From Herbaspirillum rubrisubalbicans (GTDB lineage Bacteria > Pseudomonadota > Gammaproteobacteria > Burkholderiales > Burkholderiaceae_D): a stretch of DNA of 64,000 nt. Below are positions 29,232 through 37,739 of this stretch, one piece after another. Location of the stretch: contig NZ_CP024996.1 of NCBI RefSeq assembly GCF_003719195.1, positions 2,294,001 to 2,358,000 on the forward strand, read 5' to 3'. The notes below the pieces were generated by a model that saw nothing but the letters and a program-made list of their open reading frames with translations, was not told where the DNA came from and made no database searches. The first letter of the stretch is position 1; each line of letters opens with the position of its first letter. The position numbers were made by a program, and so were the translations under genes.

Positions 29232-30481
29232 TCCCGATCAAACCGATCAACCCTGCGATGGCCGCCCCCCCCGCCACCCAGGCAGCGGCAGGTCCGGCCC
29301 AGGCGGCGCTGGCCTTCCTCAAGCCCGGCAGCCTGCAACTGACGGCCTTGCCGCCCTTGTCGCTGTATGTGCATTTCCCGTGGTGCGTGCGCAAGTGCCC
29401 GTATTGCGATTTCAATTCGCATGAAGTCAAAGGTAGCTTCCCTGAGGACGACTATCTGGCAGCCTTGCGCAGTGATCTGGAGCAATCGCTGCCGCTGATC
29501 TGGGGCCGCAAGATCCACACCATCTTCATCGGCGGCGGCACGCCCAGCCTGCTCTCGGCAGCCGGCCTGGACCGTCTGCTGTCGGACCTGCGCACCTTGC
29601 TGCCCTTCGACAGCGACATCGAAATTACGATGGAAGCCAATCCTGGTACCTTCGAGGCCGACAAGTTCAGGTCTTACCGGGCCAGCGGCATCAACCGCCT
29701 GTCCATCGGTATCCAGAGCTTCAACAGCCAGCATCTGCACGCCCTGGGCCGCATCCACGATGGCGACCAGGCCCGCAAGGCGGTGGAGATCGCCCACGCC
29801 AACTTCGACAATTTCAACCTCGACCTGATGTATGCGCTGCCCCAGCAGACGCTGGCCGAGGCCCAGGCCGACATCAGCACTGCCATCGCCTTTGCACCGC
29901 CGCACCTGTCGCTGTACCACCTGACGCTGGAGCCCAATACACTCTTTGCCAAGTACCCGCCACCGGTACCGGATGAGGATGCCAGTGCCGATATGCAGGA
30001 CATGATCGCCGAACTCACCACGGCGGCTGGCTATACCAACTATGAAGTCTCGGCCTACGCCCAGCCCAAGCGGCGCGCCCGGCATAACCTGAACTACTGG
30101 CAATTCGGCGACTACCTGGGCATCGGTGCCGGCGCCCATTCCAAGCTATCCTTCCCGCACCGCATCGTGCGCCAGATGCGTTACAAGCATCCGCAGGCCT
30201 ACCTGGATCAGGCCCGGGTCGGCAGCCCCATCCAGGAAGAGGGCGAGATCGGCCGCGATGCGTTGGGCTTCGAGTTCATGCTCAATGCCCTACGCCTGAC
30301 CGAAGGCTTCCCCCCCAATCTGTTTGCCGAACGTACCGGCATGAGCCTGAACCAGATCGAGCAGCAACTGAACCTGGCCGAGCAAAAGGGCATGTTGTAT
30401 CGCGATCATGCACTGATCCGGCCTACCGAACTGGGCCGTCGCTTTTTGAATGATTTGCAGGAAATTTTCCTGTCAATGTAA
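29228..30481 (+). CDS. hemW: Heme chaperone HemW (radical SAM)
   Basis: 417 residues. The 4Fe-4S site is CVRKCPYCDF; GGGTPSLL, EANPGT and SIGIQSFN are the usual SAM-contact motifs of this family. The extra Cys after the CxxxCxxC motif seen in HemN coproporphyrinogen oxidases is replaced by Phe here (CPYCDF), as in HemW. A Pro/Ala-rich extension of about 30 residues precedes the conserved LSLYVHFPWC start, so the true start might lie further in. Translationally coupled to rdgB. Confidence 0.92.
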   Translation: MIPIKPINPAMAAPPATQAAAGPAQAALAFLKPGSLQLTALPPLSLYVHFPWCVRKCPYCDFNSHEVKGSFPEDDYLAALRSDLEQSLPLIWGRKIHTIFIGGGTPSLLSAAGLDRLLSDLRTLLPFDSDIEITMEANPGTFEADKFRSYRASGINRLSIGIQSFNSQHLHALGRIHDGDQARKAVEIAHANFDNFNLDLMYALPQQTLAEAQADISTAIAFAPPHLSLYHLTLEPNTLFAKYPPPVPDEDASADMQDMIAELTTAAGYTNYEVSAYAQPKRRARHNLNYWQFGDYLGIGAGAHSKLSFPHRIVRQMRYKHPQAYLDQARVGSPIQEEGEIGRDALGFEFMLNALRLTEGFPPNLFAERTGMSLNQIEQQLNLAEQKGMLYRDHALIRPTELGRRFLNDLQEIFLSM

Positions 30482-30584
30482 AGCCATGTTGCAAGCTTGC
30501 TTTTATCAGGTATATTTAGAAAAAATTTAATTTTAATTAAGTATTCTGCTGGGAAACTTCTTTACAGTTTTTCAATGTGATAGA

Positions 30585-30612
30585 GCGCCCCGGGAGACTC
30601 ACGGGGTGCGCC
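30585..30612 (+). promoter_or_regulatory. 5' leader hairpin before the second EAL-HDOD gene
   Basis: GCGCCCCG and CGGGGTGCGC form a GC-rich stem with a small bulge around the loop GGAGACTCA. It ends 12 bases before the ATG, where a ribosome binding site would be expected and none is visible. The only purine-rich ribosome-like sequence (GGGAGA) is in the loop. Upstream, 30482-30584 is AT-rich and may hold the promoter. Confidence 0.4.
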
Positions 30613-30623
30613 ACGATAAAAAT

Positions 30624-31823
30624 ATGGCTGTTCAGGATAAAAGCGTTCCATTCCCACTCGTGTTTTTGCAGCCCGTCGCCGACGTTCACCACGTCTGGAC
30701 CGCGCTGTCTTTGCATATTTCGCCCGCCGTCGAGGATGGCAGTGCGCTGCTGTCCAGGCTTTTCAATGAATTCGACCTGCTCGATGCGCTGGGTGGCTTG
30801 AACTGCATCATCCCGGTTCGCGATCCGGCCATCTTCGCGCCCGAGTTCGCCCAGGAGATTCCGCAAGGGCAGCTCGCCTTGCGGGTGCCGGTAGAGCACT
30901 GCGTCGACCCGGCCAAGATCGATGCGCTGGACTGGCTCTACAGCCGCGGCTTTGCCATCATCGCCGATGGCTTGCCGGCGCAGGGCGCCAGTGTGTTCCC
31001 CTTTGTCGAATCGATGGCGCTGGACGTGAGCATGGGCCACGTGCCGGAAACCACCCAGTGGCTGCACCGCCTGCGCGGGCCGCACCTGGCCGAGAACGTG
31101 GGCGATGCGGTGCAGTTCGATGCTTGCCGGGTGGAAGGTTTCCGCTGGTTCTCGGGCGACTACGCCCTGCATCCAGATAGCCGCCTGTCGCAGAAGAATT
31201 CGATTTCCCGTGCCCGCCTGTTGAAGTTGCTGGAGCTGGTGGCGCGCGACGCCGACGCCAACGCGCTCGAATCTTTGCTTAAGCAAGATCCGGCCTTGTC
31301 CTACCAGCTCTTCAAGCTGGTCAGTTCGGCCGCCTTTGGCTTCTCGGCGCATATCACCAATTTCACCCAGGCCATCAACCTGCTGGGTCGCCGTCAATTG
31401 CAGCGTTGGTTGCAATTGCTGCTGTATGCGCGTTTCCCCGGCGACGAGTCGGCCAATCCACTGCTGCCGCGCGCCGCCGCTCGGGCGGCGATGATGGAAG
31501 CGATGGCGCACAAGGTCCAGTGCACCCAGGAAGAGCTGGACCGTGCCTTCATCACCGGCATGTTCTCGCTGCTGGATATCCTGCTAGGGATGCCCTTGCA
31601 TGACATCATCGAGCCGCTCAAGTTGCCGGTGGACATCGTCAACGCCCTGGTGCGTCGCACGGGCCGGCTGGGCAAGCTGCTCGACGTGGTCGAGCGTTCC
31701 GAAGACGGCCGCATTCCGCTGCGTCATTCCGATCTGGATGCCGCGGGTCTGGATGCGCAGGTGTATTGCCGTTGTCTTATTCAGGCCTTCAATTGGGCCA
31801 CACGCGTCAGTACTGAGGCGTGA
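30624..31823 (+). CDS. EAL-HDOD (YuxH-type) protein, strongly degenerate EAL
   Basis: 399 residues, with the same layout as the protein at 16166. The HDOD half is close (LLKLLELVARDADANALESLLKQDPALSYQLFKLVSSAAFGFSAHITNFTQAINLLGRRQLQRWLQLLLYA), while the N-terminal EAL-like half has lost all catalytic motifs. It is therefore expected to be a non-catalytic adaptor. It lies 5 bases before a PAS-GGDEF-EAL gene, so the two are probably co-expressed and may work in one cyclic-di-GMP pathway. Confidence 0.8.
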   Translation: MAVQDKSVPFPLVFLQPVADVHHVWTALSLHISPAVEDGSALLSRLFNEFDLLDALGGLNCIIPVRDPAIFAPEFAQEIPQGQLALRVPVEHCVDPAKIDALDWLYSRGFAIIADGLPAQGASVFPFVESMALDVSMGHVPETTQWLHRLRGPHLAENVGDAVQFDACRVEGFRWFSGDYALHPDSRLSQKNSISRARLLKLLELVARDADANALESLLKQDPALSYQLFKLVSSAAFGFSAHITNFTQAINLLGRRQLQRWLQLLLYARFPGDESANPLLPRAAARAAMMEAMAHKVQCTQEELDRAFITGMFSLLDILLGMPLHDIIEPLKLPVDIVNALVRRTGRLGKLLDVVERSEDGRIPLRHSDLDAAGLDAQVYCRCLIQAFNWATRVSTEA

Positions 31824-31828
31824 TCTCG

Positions 31829-33922
31829 ATGATTTCCTCCGTGGGTAGCGACGATCTGGCGTGCTGTTCGGCACTCCTGGACGCCACGCAGAATCTGCAG
31901 GGCATGGCGCTGCACGCTGCGCTGGGAGGGATCGCATCCGGTTTCCTGAAGCGCCCGGGCGGGCGTTACATGGTGAACTTGCCACCAGAGAGCGGCGGTG
32001 ATGGCAATACCAGCGTTAATGGCCTGTGTCAGGCCGTGCAGTTCGAGAGCACGCAATTCGGCTATTTCGTCTTCCCCCCGCTGACCCGGCCCTATACCGA
32101 CCAGGAGCGCAGCCGCCTGGCGTTGCTGGCCTCCTTCCTCGGCCGACTGATGCAGCGTCGTGCCGACAGCGACAAGCGCAGCCGCGCGCTGGACCAGATC
32201 GAAGCCAAGCTGGAGCAGCAGGCGCAGATCCTGAACCAGATGCACGAATCGGTGATCACCATGGACCCGGCCGGTTTCATCACCAGCTGGAACCGGGGCG
32301 CCGAGCAGTTGTTCGGCTATACCTCCCTGGAAGCCATCGGCCGCAACGTGCTCTTCCTTTATGAGAATGAAGAGGAAGAGGACGCCATGCACGCCCTGTT
32401 CCTGGAGCATGGCAGCCGCGAGATCGAGGTCCGTCGGCGCAAGAAGTCCGGCGAGGTGTTCTGGGCCAGCCTGTCCTTGTCGGTCATGCGCGACCAGAAT
32501 GGCCATCCCATTGGCCTGATCGGCTATCTCAACGACATCACCGAACGCAAGAATGCCGAAAAGCTGATCCATCACCTGGCCTATTACGATGCACTCACCG
32601 GCTTACCCAACCGCACGCTGCTGACCCGTACCGTGGACCAGGCACTGACCGCAGCCCAGCATGAAAATCTGCAGGGCTGCGTCATGTTCATCGACCTGAA
32701 CCGTTTCAAGCCCATCAACGACACGCTGGGCCATGTGGCGGGCGACATGTTGCTGGTGGAAGTGGCAATCCGCCTGCGCCGCGCGTTGCGCGAGCAGGAT
32801 GTGGTGGCGCGTCTGGGCGCTGATGAATTCGCGGTGGCCCTGTTCGACATCGACAAGGATCATCACCCCGGCTACGTGGCCCAGAAGCTGCTCTCCCTGT
32901 TCGACGAACCCTTCTTCATCGACGGCCATGAATTGCGGGTCGGCGCCAGCATCGGCGTGAGCATGTACCCGGAAGACGCCAGCGACACCGAAACCCTGCT
33001 GCGCTTGGCCGACATCGCCATGTACCGCGCCAAGCAGGGCGGTGACAACAATGAAGGCGGCTACGTCTATTACAGTGAAGAGATGAACCGCAACACGCTG
33101 GACCTGTTGCGTATCGAGACCGGCCTGCTGCACGCCTTCGAATACAACGAATTGCTGCTGTACTACCAGCCCAAGGTGGATATGAACACCCTGGCCATCA
33201 CCGGCGGCGAAGCCCTGGTGCGCTGGCAGCATCCCGAGCGCGGCCTGCTGCTGCCGGGAGAATTCATCCCCATTGCCGAGGAAACCGGCCTGATCGTGCA
33301 ACTGAGCGACTGGGTGCTGGATGCCGTGTGTCGCCAGGCGCGCGCCTGGAAGGAAGCCGGGCTGGCACCGATTCGTATTGCCTTGAACGTCACGGCCCGT
33401 GAATTTACCCGCTCCCTGCCTGATCGTGTGCGCGCTGCGCTGAACCGACACGCCCTCAGCGGCGACTGGCTGGAGATCGAAATCACCGAAAGCATGTTGA
33501 TGCACAGCACCGACCGCGTCATTTCCATCATGGAAAAGATCTGCAGCCTGGGCATCACGATTTCGCTGGACGACTTCGGCACCGGCTATTCCAGCCTGTC
33601 CTATCTGAAGCGCTTCCCCATCAATACCCTCAAGATCGACCGTTCCTTTACCATGGGCATTCCCGACGATACCAATGACTGCGCCATTGCCAGCGCCATC
33701 ATCGGCATCGCCAAGCAATTGCGCCACAAGGTCATCGCCGAAGGGGTGGAGACCGAGAAGCAATTCAACTTCCTGCGCGAAGCCGGCTGCAACGAGTTGC
33801 AGGGCTTCCTCTTCTCCTGCCCGGTACCGGCCGACGACTTCCACGCCATGCTGCTGGAAGGGCGCAAGCTCAACCTGGCGCCGACTCCGCCTACACCGGA
33901 TAACGGTATGTCCGGCAACTGA
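31829..33922 (+). CDS. GAF-like/PAS-GGDEF-EAL protein, GADEF variant
   Basis: 697 residues, no membrane helix. An N-terminal GAF-like region (about 1-125) and coiled-coil linker lead to a PAS domain (about 135-250), a GGDEF domain and an EAL domain. The cyclase site reads RLGADEFAV, with Ala in place of the second Gly, so cyclase activity is doubtful. The phosphodiesterase domain keeps GGEALVRWQHP, LNVTAREF, EITESMLM, DDFGTGYSSL and KIDRSF, and AEGVETE, so cyclic-di-GMP hydrolysis is the likely output. The ATG is preferred over a GTG three codons upstream because of the GAGG position. Confidence 0.88.
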   Translation: MISSVGSDDLACCSALLDATQNLQGMALHAALGGIASGFLKRPGGRYMVNLPPESGGDGNTSVNGLCQAVQFESTQFGYFVFPPLTRPYTDQERSRLALLASFLGRLMQRRADSDKRSRALDQIEAKLEQQAQILNQMHESVITMDPAGFITSWNRGAEQLFGYTSLEAIGRNVLFLYENEEEEDAMHALFLEHGSREIEVRRRKKSGEVFWASLSLSVMRDQNGHPIGLIGYLNDITERKNAEKLIHHLAYYDALTGLPNRTLLTRTVDQALTAAQHENLQGCVMFIDLNRFKPINDTLGHVAGDMLLVEVAIRLRRALREQDVVARLGADEFAVALFDIDKDHHPGYVAQKLLSLFDEPFFIDGHELRVGASIGVSMYPEDASDTETLLRLADIAMYRAKQGGDNNEGGYVYYSEEMNRNTLDLLRIETGLLHAFEYNELLLYYQPKVDMNTLAITGGEALVRWQHPERGLLLPGEFIPIAEETGLIVQLSDWVLDAVCRQARAWKEAGLAPIRIALNVTAREFTRSLPDRVRAALNRHALSGDWLEIEITESMLMHSTDRVISIMEKICSLGITISLDDFGTGYSSLSYLKRFPINTLKIDRSFTMGIPDDTNDCAIASAIIGIAKQLRHKVIAEGVETEKQFNFLREAGCNELQGFLFSCPVPADDFHAMLLEGRKLNLAPTPPTPDNGMSGN

Positions 33923-34169
33923 TTCCAGTTTGACCGGCACCCGAATCAGGTCTGGGTGTCGGATTGCCGCATTGCTCTCTGCCTGCTCTGCTCCTATGCT
34001 GGGGGAAGAGTCGTTGCGGGCTTTTTAGGTGTCATCCGGTGCTTTCTTGAGTTATTTCGATCTGATCGCGGAAATTTTTTCGATTTTTCTAGTCGGTCTA
34101 GACGTTTTTCTTCCGCTCTTCGCCAGAGTGCCTATCCTCCACTTTTTTGTTAGCACAAGGAGCACGATC

Positions 34170-34703
34170 ATGAAGCGAGCTATTGCAATGTTGGCCCTGG
34201 CCTGTGGATCGGCCATCACTGCTGTCTCTGCTGCCGAGCCTCCGATCACGGTGGCGCTCAACCTGGTCAATGCCCAGGGCGTGGCGTCCCCGGCCGGCGA
34301 AGTCACCATCAGCGAGACGCCCTACGGCCTGCTGTTCAAGCCGGCCTTGTCCGGTTTGCCGGCGGGTGTACACGGTTTCCACGTGCATCAGAACCCCAGC
34401 TGCGCGCCGCTGGAAAAGGATGGAAAGATGGAGCCCGCGCTCGCAGCTGGTGGTCATTGGGATCCGCAGAAGACCGGCAAGCATGAGGGGCCGTATGGCG
34501 AGGGGCATCTGGGCGACCTGCCGGCCCTGTACGTCACGGCTGACGGCAGGGCGGACAATCCGGTCCTGGCGCCGCGCTTGAAAAGCATTGCCGAGTTGCG
34601 TGGTCATGCCTTGATGGTGCATGTGGGCGGGGACAATCATTCGGATCATCCGGCTACTTTGGGTGGAGGTGGGGCGCGCTTGGCGTGTGGGGTGATTCAG
34701 TAA
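34170..34703 (+). CDS. sodC: Periplasmic Cu/Zn superoxide dismutase
   Basis: 177 residues with a signal peptide ([21 protein letters not shown]). Copper/zinc ligands are visible in [17 protein letters not shown], the GHLGDLP segment and [13 protein letters not shown]; the paired disulphide Cys is in RLACGVI. It removes superoxide in the periplasm. The start follows AAGGAGCACGATC. About 245 bases before it hold no gene, and no terminator is obvious after it. Confidence 0.95.
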   Translation: MKRAIAMLALACGSAITAVSAAEPPITVALNLVNAQGVASPAGEVTISETPYGLLFKPALSGLPAGVHGFHVHQNPSCAPLEKDGKMEPALAAGGHWDPQKTGKHEGPYGEGHLGDLPALYVTADGRADNPVLAPRLKSIAELRGHALMVHVGGDNHSDHPATLGGGGARLACGVIQ

Positions 34704-34750
34704 TCCTCGGAGAGGAGTTGTGCTCGGTCGTGATCGTCATCCGGCAAGCT

Positions 34751-35062
34751 TCAGGCCGATCGCACCATGGGTTGTACTTCCTGCTCGATGCGGGCGCCGT
34801 TTTCCTGCTGGGCGATCTTGAGGTCGTGGGTCATCTGCAGGTTCAGCCAGGATTGCGCATCGCCACCGAAAAATCGCGCCAGCCGCAATGCGGTATCAGG
34901 CGTGATGCCGCGCCGTTCGTTGACGATTTCGCCGATGCGAGTCGCGGGTACGCGCAAGGCGATGGCCAGTGCATTGGCGCTGAGGTTGGCCGGGGCGAGG
35001 AATTCTTCCCGCAGGATTTCGCCCGGATGGATGGGGCGCATACGATTGCTGGCAGGGTTCAT
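34751..35062 (-). CDS. higA: HigA-type antitoxin
   Basis: 103 residues with the HigA signature MRPIHPGEILREEFLAPANLSANALAIALRVPATRIGEIVNERRGITPDTALRLARFF, an Xre-type helix-turn-helix. It should neutralise the upstream toxin and repress the operon. The start used (MNPASN) lies 10 bases after the toxin stop; MRPIHPG at 35041 is an alternative. The pair is in the order toxin-antitoxin, as usual for higBA. Confidence 0.9.
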   Translation of the reverse strand: MNPASNRMRPIHPGEILREEFLAPANLSANALAIALRVPATRIGEIVNERRGITPDTALRLARFFGGDAQSWLNLQMTHDLKIAQQENGARIEQEVQPMVRSA

Positions 35063-35072
35063 GAGCTTGTTT

Positions 35073-35360
35073 TCAGTGGTAATCGACGATTTCAACATGG
35101 CTTGCGCCTACTTCTCCAATGCTGTTCCAGATGAAGCAGAGTCGGAATTGGCTGTTGATGCGGATACTGTATTGCCCGCTTCGATCACCCTGCAGCGGTT
35201 CCAGCCGATTGCCAGGCGGTGAGCACAGGAAATCCAACGTCGCAGCGGCTTCCAGCATCTGCAGTTTGCGTTCTGCCGCGGCCCGGATGTTGGCGAACCG
35301 GGCCACGGTTTCACCATGGAAGAGGGCTTCGGTTTCTGCGCATCGGAAACTGATGATCAT
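35073..35360 (-). CDS. higB: HigB-type ribosome-dependent mRNA interferase toxin
   Basis: 95 residues of the RelE/HigB superfamily: MIISFRCAETEALFHGE, KLQMLEAAATLDFLCSPPGNRLEPLQGDRSGQYSIRINSQFRLCFIW and a C-terminal VEIVDYH are the killer-protein motifs, including the R/N-x-Q-x-R strand. It should cleave ribosome-bound mRNA. It sits on the chromosomal side of the prophage boundary, about 300 bases from the attL-like site. Confidence 0.9.
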   Translation of the reverse strand: MIISFRCAETEALFHGETVARFANIRAAAERKLQMLEAAATLDFLCSPPGNRLEPLQGDRSGQYSIRINSQFRLCFIWNSIGEVGASHVEIVDYH

Positions 35361-35364
35361 GGTT

Positions 35365-35390
35365 AACGTATAACGTTGAGCGTTAAGCGT
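35365..35390. promoter_or_regulatory. Inverted repeats upstream of higB, likely HigA operator
   Basis: AACGT-ATA-ACGTT (35365-35377) overlaps a second AACG-TTGAG-CGTT repeat and a further CGTTAAGCG. They lie just upstream of the toxin start, where HigA-type autorepression would be expected. Confidence 0.5.
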
Positions 35391-35627
35391 CAATCGATAA
35401 GGTTCGACAGGCAAGCGGGGTAATGGTGAGCCTGATGGTGGACGGCAGAATCGATGTCCAAGGCTGTGCTGGTTTATACGACGTTTGCGGGGCAGGGGGG
35501 GGCGTGCAATTCCAGAAATGAAGTTGAGGCGCTTGCGATTTTTCGAGGAGGAAAAGGTCGTGGAATGTTGTTGACCTGATGACTTACCGTATTGGATCTT
35601 GAAGCTATTGCGCAATCCGGCAATAAA

Positions 35628-35654
35628 AAAGCCCCTGTCAAAAACAGGGGCTTT
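35628..35654 (-). terminator. Terminator at the left prophage boundary
   Basis: Perfect 11-bp stem (35628-35638 with 35644-35654) with a 5-base loop. On the minus strand it is followed by a T run. It lies directly behind the tRNA-like fragment and is the natural terminator of the original tRNA gene. Confidence 0.8.
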
Positions 35655-35662
35655 CATATTTC

Positions 35663-35677
35663 TGGCGGAGACGGAGG
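35663..35677 (-). other. Candidate attL: 3' end of a tRNA-Ser-like gene
   Basis: On the minus strand the sequence CCTCCGTCTCCGCCA is the end of a class II tRNA: acceptor 3' strand CGTCTCC, discriminator G and encoded CCA, as in tRNA-Ser (GGAGACG... acceptor 5' strand). The rest of the tRNA is absent; upstream on this strand the sequence turns into phage DNA. Phages often integrate into tRNA 3' ends and leave such a fragment at one boundary, with the intact tRNA at the other, here expected beyond 64 kb. Confidence 0.6.
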
Positions 35678-35704
35678 CGTACTTATAGTCTCCTGTGGGC
35701 CTTG

Positions 35705-35950
35705 TCAGTGGCGGGGTCTAGTTCGTTCGGAAGAATTTTCACCAACACTTTCACCAACATAATTCGAGTCTCTGGCTTTCATCAGCGCTTCGATCCAAGC
35801 GTCCACTTCGCTCTCAATCCAGCCCACTGCACGGCCGCCCAGCGGCACGGGTTTCGGGAACGTATTATCCCTGACTTTCTCGTGAAGCGTTGTGCGGCCG
35901 AGTTTGGTTTTGGCGATGACTTCCTTCGTGCGAAGAATGGTATGAGCCAT
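35705..35950 (-). CDS. AlpA-like DNA-binding protein (putative excisionase/regulator)
   Basis: 81 residues. ILRTKEVIAKTKLGRTTLHEKVRDNTFPKPVPLGGRAVGWIESEVDAWIEALMKARD is the AlpA/MerR-like winged helix with the FPKPV-x-L-G-R-AVGW core. Such proteins act as excisionase or as activators of integrase. It is the last gene of the leftward operon and the one nearest to the attL-like site, as expected for an excisionase. The start overlaps the stop of the upstream gene (TGATG). No integrase gene is beside it. Confidence 0.85.
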   Translation of the reverse strand: MAHTILRTKEVIAKTKLGRTTLHEKVRDNTFPKPVPLGGRAVGWIESEVDAWIEALMKARDSNYVGESVGENSSERTRPRH

Positions 35951-36840
35951 CATGCACCGCCTTCCTGATAGCGAGCCTCTGCGGCGCTCACGGCATCCTG
36001 CAATTCGGTATTGATCGCTTTTTCCCACCCCTCGCCATGCATCAGGACGGCGCGTGTCAGGCGGTGAATGACAAACGCCTGCTCTTCTTCTGCCTTGCAG
36101 GGGATCGCGTAGCCAGCGATGCGATAGATCTCGGCATAGGGCGCGCAGCGGAAGTTCGGCACGCCTAGGACACGACGCAGTTCGGGCGTCAGCTGGGCCG
36201 GGAAGATGGTCGCTTGAGTCGGGACGATGAGATCAAGTAAGGCCGCATAGGCGACGCCTGCGGCTTCCTCGTCGTGGCTGGCCATGGCATCGCCGTATGC
36301 ATTGAGGTGCTCCTGAAGTTCCCGCAGCGTTCCAGGAAAGTTCACACCGCCGCGCGGTTGCGCTGGCGAGATGAGTTGCTTTCGCGCCAACGCAATCAGC
36401 TGCAGGGTGGTGGCCGGATCTACCAGCGAGATGAACTCGTCCTGCTCCTGGGTGAGTTCAGCAATCGAGAACGGCTTGCGTGGATGATCGGCTGGCGCCG
36501 CGTCGCTCGCGATGTCGCCGGCGGCGGCCGCCGTATCGGCGATCACTTCCAGCGTCTCCAGGTTGAGCGAGAATTCCTGCGGCAGGTCATCGATCAGGCA
36601 GGCGGACAGCGAGAGAACGGCGTAGCCGGTCGGGAGGCCGAAGCCGTCGCGCAGGACGTGGGTCACCTGGCGCTGCAGTTCGGCGCCGGTGTAGCGCTCG
36701 GTGCTCGGATCGAAGCAGCACAGCTTGAGCATGTCGCCGGGTTGGTAGTCGCGATCGTTGAGGCGGAATTCATGGGTCTTGACCCCGCTCAGCAGATCGG
36801 TGAATGGCTGCGGCCAGCACTTCAGGACGTGGGTAATCAT
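35950..36840 (-). CDS. DUF3850 (ASCH-like) phage protein with C-terminal domain of unknown function
   Basis: 296 residues. The first about 80 residues (ITHVLKCWPQPFTDLLSGVKTHEFRLNDRDYQPGDMLKLCCFD...GLPTGYAVLSLS) fit DUF3850, a small PUA/ASCH-like fold thought to bind RNA. The remainder is helical and ends with a segment (VIHRLTRAVLMHGEGWEKAIN) that recurs in phage proteins but has no known role. The start has AGGAGG eight bases upstream and overlaps the preceding stop by 4 bases (ATGA). An in-frame start 30 codons earlier lies inside the upstream gene and is rejected. Confidence 0.75.
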   Translation of the reverse strand: MITHVLKCWPQPFTDLLSGVKTHEFRLNDRDYQPGDMLKLCCFDPSTERYTGAELQRQVTHVLRDGFGLPTGYAVLSLSACLIDDLPQEFSLNLETLEVIADTAAAAGDIASDAAPADHPRKPFSIAELTQEQDEFISLVDPATTLQLIALARKQLISPAQPRGGVNFPGTLRELQEHLNAYGDAMASHDEEAAGVAYAALLDLIVPTQATIFPAQLTPELRRVLGVPNFRCAPYAEIYRIAGYAIPCKAEEEQAFVIHRLTRAVLMHGEGWEKAINTELQDAVSAAEARYQEGGA

Positions 36841-37739
36841 AGGGCGGCCTCCTTCGGCTCTTTGAATGCCAGGGCGGTCTTGAACAAGGCGTTGCGTGTG
36901 GCTTGGATGTGCTTCTCGCGAAGATCCCACTGGTCGTCGTCGACAAAGCGGCCGACGTGCTCGTCCACCAGGTTGGCCAGGTAGCTCGGCGGCAGGGCGT
37001 CGAGTTCCCAGGATTCGTGGCCGAACTGGCGCAGGTAAGCCTCGAAGCGTGAATCGGTGGTCTTGGCCGGGTTCGGCGGCGGATCTTGTTCATCGATCTG
37101 GTCCATGTTCAGCGCCACGCGCTCGAAATGAAACTCCTGATTCCAGGTGAACATGGAAAGGCGCTCCTGCAGATCTCGGCTCATATCGAGGCCGCTCGGG
37201 TCGTGGTCGCCGAAATGCAGGATCACGGCGTGTTGGCCGCTGCGGTCGGCGGGCAGGAGATCTTCCTCGGCGAATTCGCGCAGCACGGTGCCGCTCGGGT
37301 AGCCGCGAGCGGCCAGTAACGGCACATCCCAGCGCCGGCAGGCGCGTTCGAGCACGCCCGCCAGGGCTTCCTTCTCCACGATGACGAAGACGCGGTGCTC
37401 CTGGTTGAGCCACATGTCAGAGTGGAAGCTGTCGGCGCAGGCGTTCAGGATCTCTTTGCCGTTCTTCCAGCTGGCCCGGCGGATGAAGTCGCGCGTCCGG
37501 TCTTCGATGGCATCCCAGTCCATCAGACCAGCGTTCCGGGCATCGTTGACGATGCCGGTCGTGCGCTTGTAGCTGCGCTCGGTGTTCTCGATGATGTCGC
37601 GCGCCACGAGCTGGTAGTACAACTGTCGGACGGTCAGGCGGTAGCCCTGGTTCACGTAGTCATCGATGATCCCGTTCATCAGATCGATGAGATGCAGGGT
37701 ATCGCGACGGAAATTGACCTCTTGGTATTGTTGTTTCAT
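36837..37739 (-). CDS. Standalone Spo11/TopVI-A-like Toprim protein
   Basis: 300 residues. The N-terminal half holds LTVRQLYYQLVARDIIENTERSYKRT (about residues 35-60), which resembles the winged-helix segment with the catalytic Tyr of topoisomerase VI subunit A and Spo11 (candidates Y41/Y42). It is followed by a Toprim domain: VFVIVEKEALAG with E122 or E124, ARGYPSG, and ILHFGDHDPSG (D168, D170). The order Tyr-domain then Toprim is that of TopVI-A. No TopVI-B-type ATPase gene is near. Such single-subunit relatives have been seen on mobile elements (I recall the name Mini-A). DNA breakage, recombination or replication resolution are possible roles. Confidence 0.7.
   Translation of the reverse strand: MKQQYQEVNFRRDTLHLIDLMNGIIDDYVNQGYRLTVRQLYYQLVARDIIENTERSYKRTTGIVNDARNAGLMDWDAIEDRTRDFIRRASWKNGKEILNACADSFHSDMWLNQEHRVFVIVEKEALAGVLERACRRWDVPLLAARGYPSGTVLREFAEEDLLPADRSGQHAVILHFGDHDPSGLDMSRDLQERLSMFTWNQEFHFERVALNMDQIDEQDPPPNPAKTTDSRFEAYLRQFGHESWELDALPPSYLANLVDEHVGRFVDDDQWDLREKHIQATRNALFKTALAFKEPKEAAL

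Noticed and set aside
35663..35750. A complete tRNA gene at the prophage boundary
   Set aside because: Only the last 15 nt match. No T arm, anticodon arm or D arm could be found upstream on that strand.
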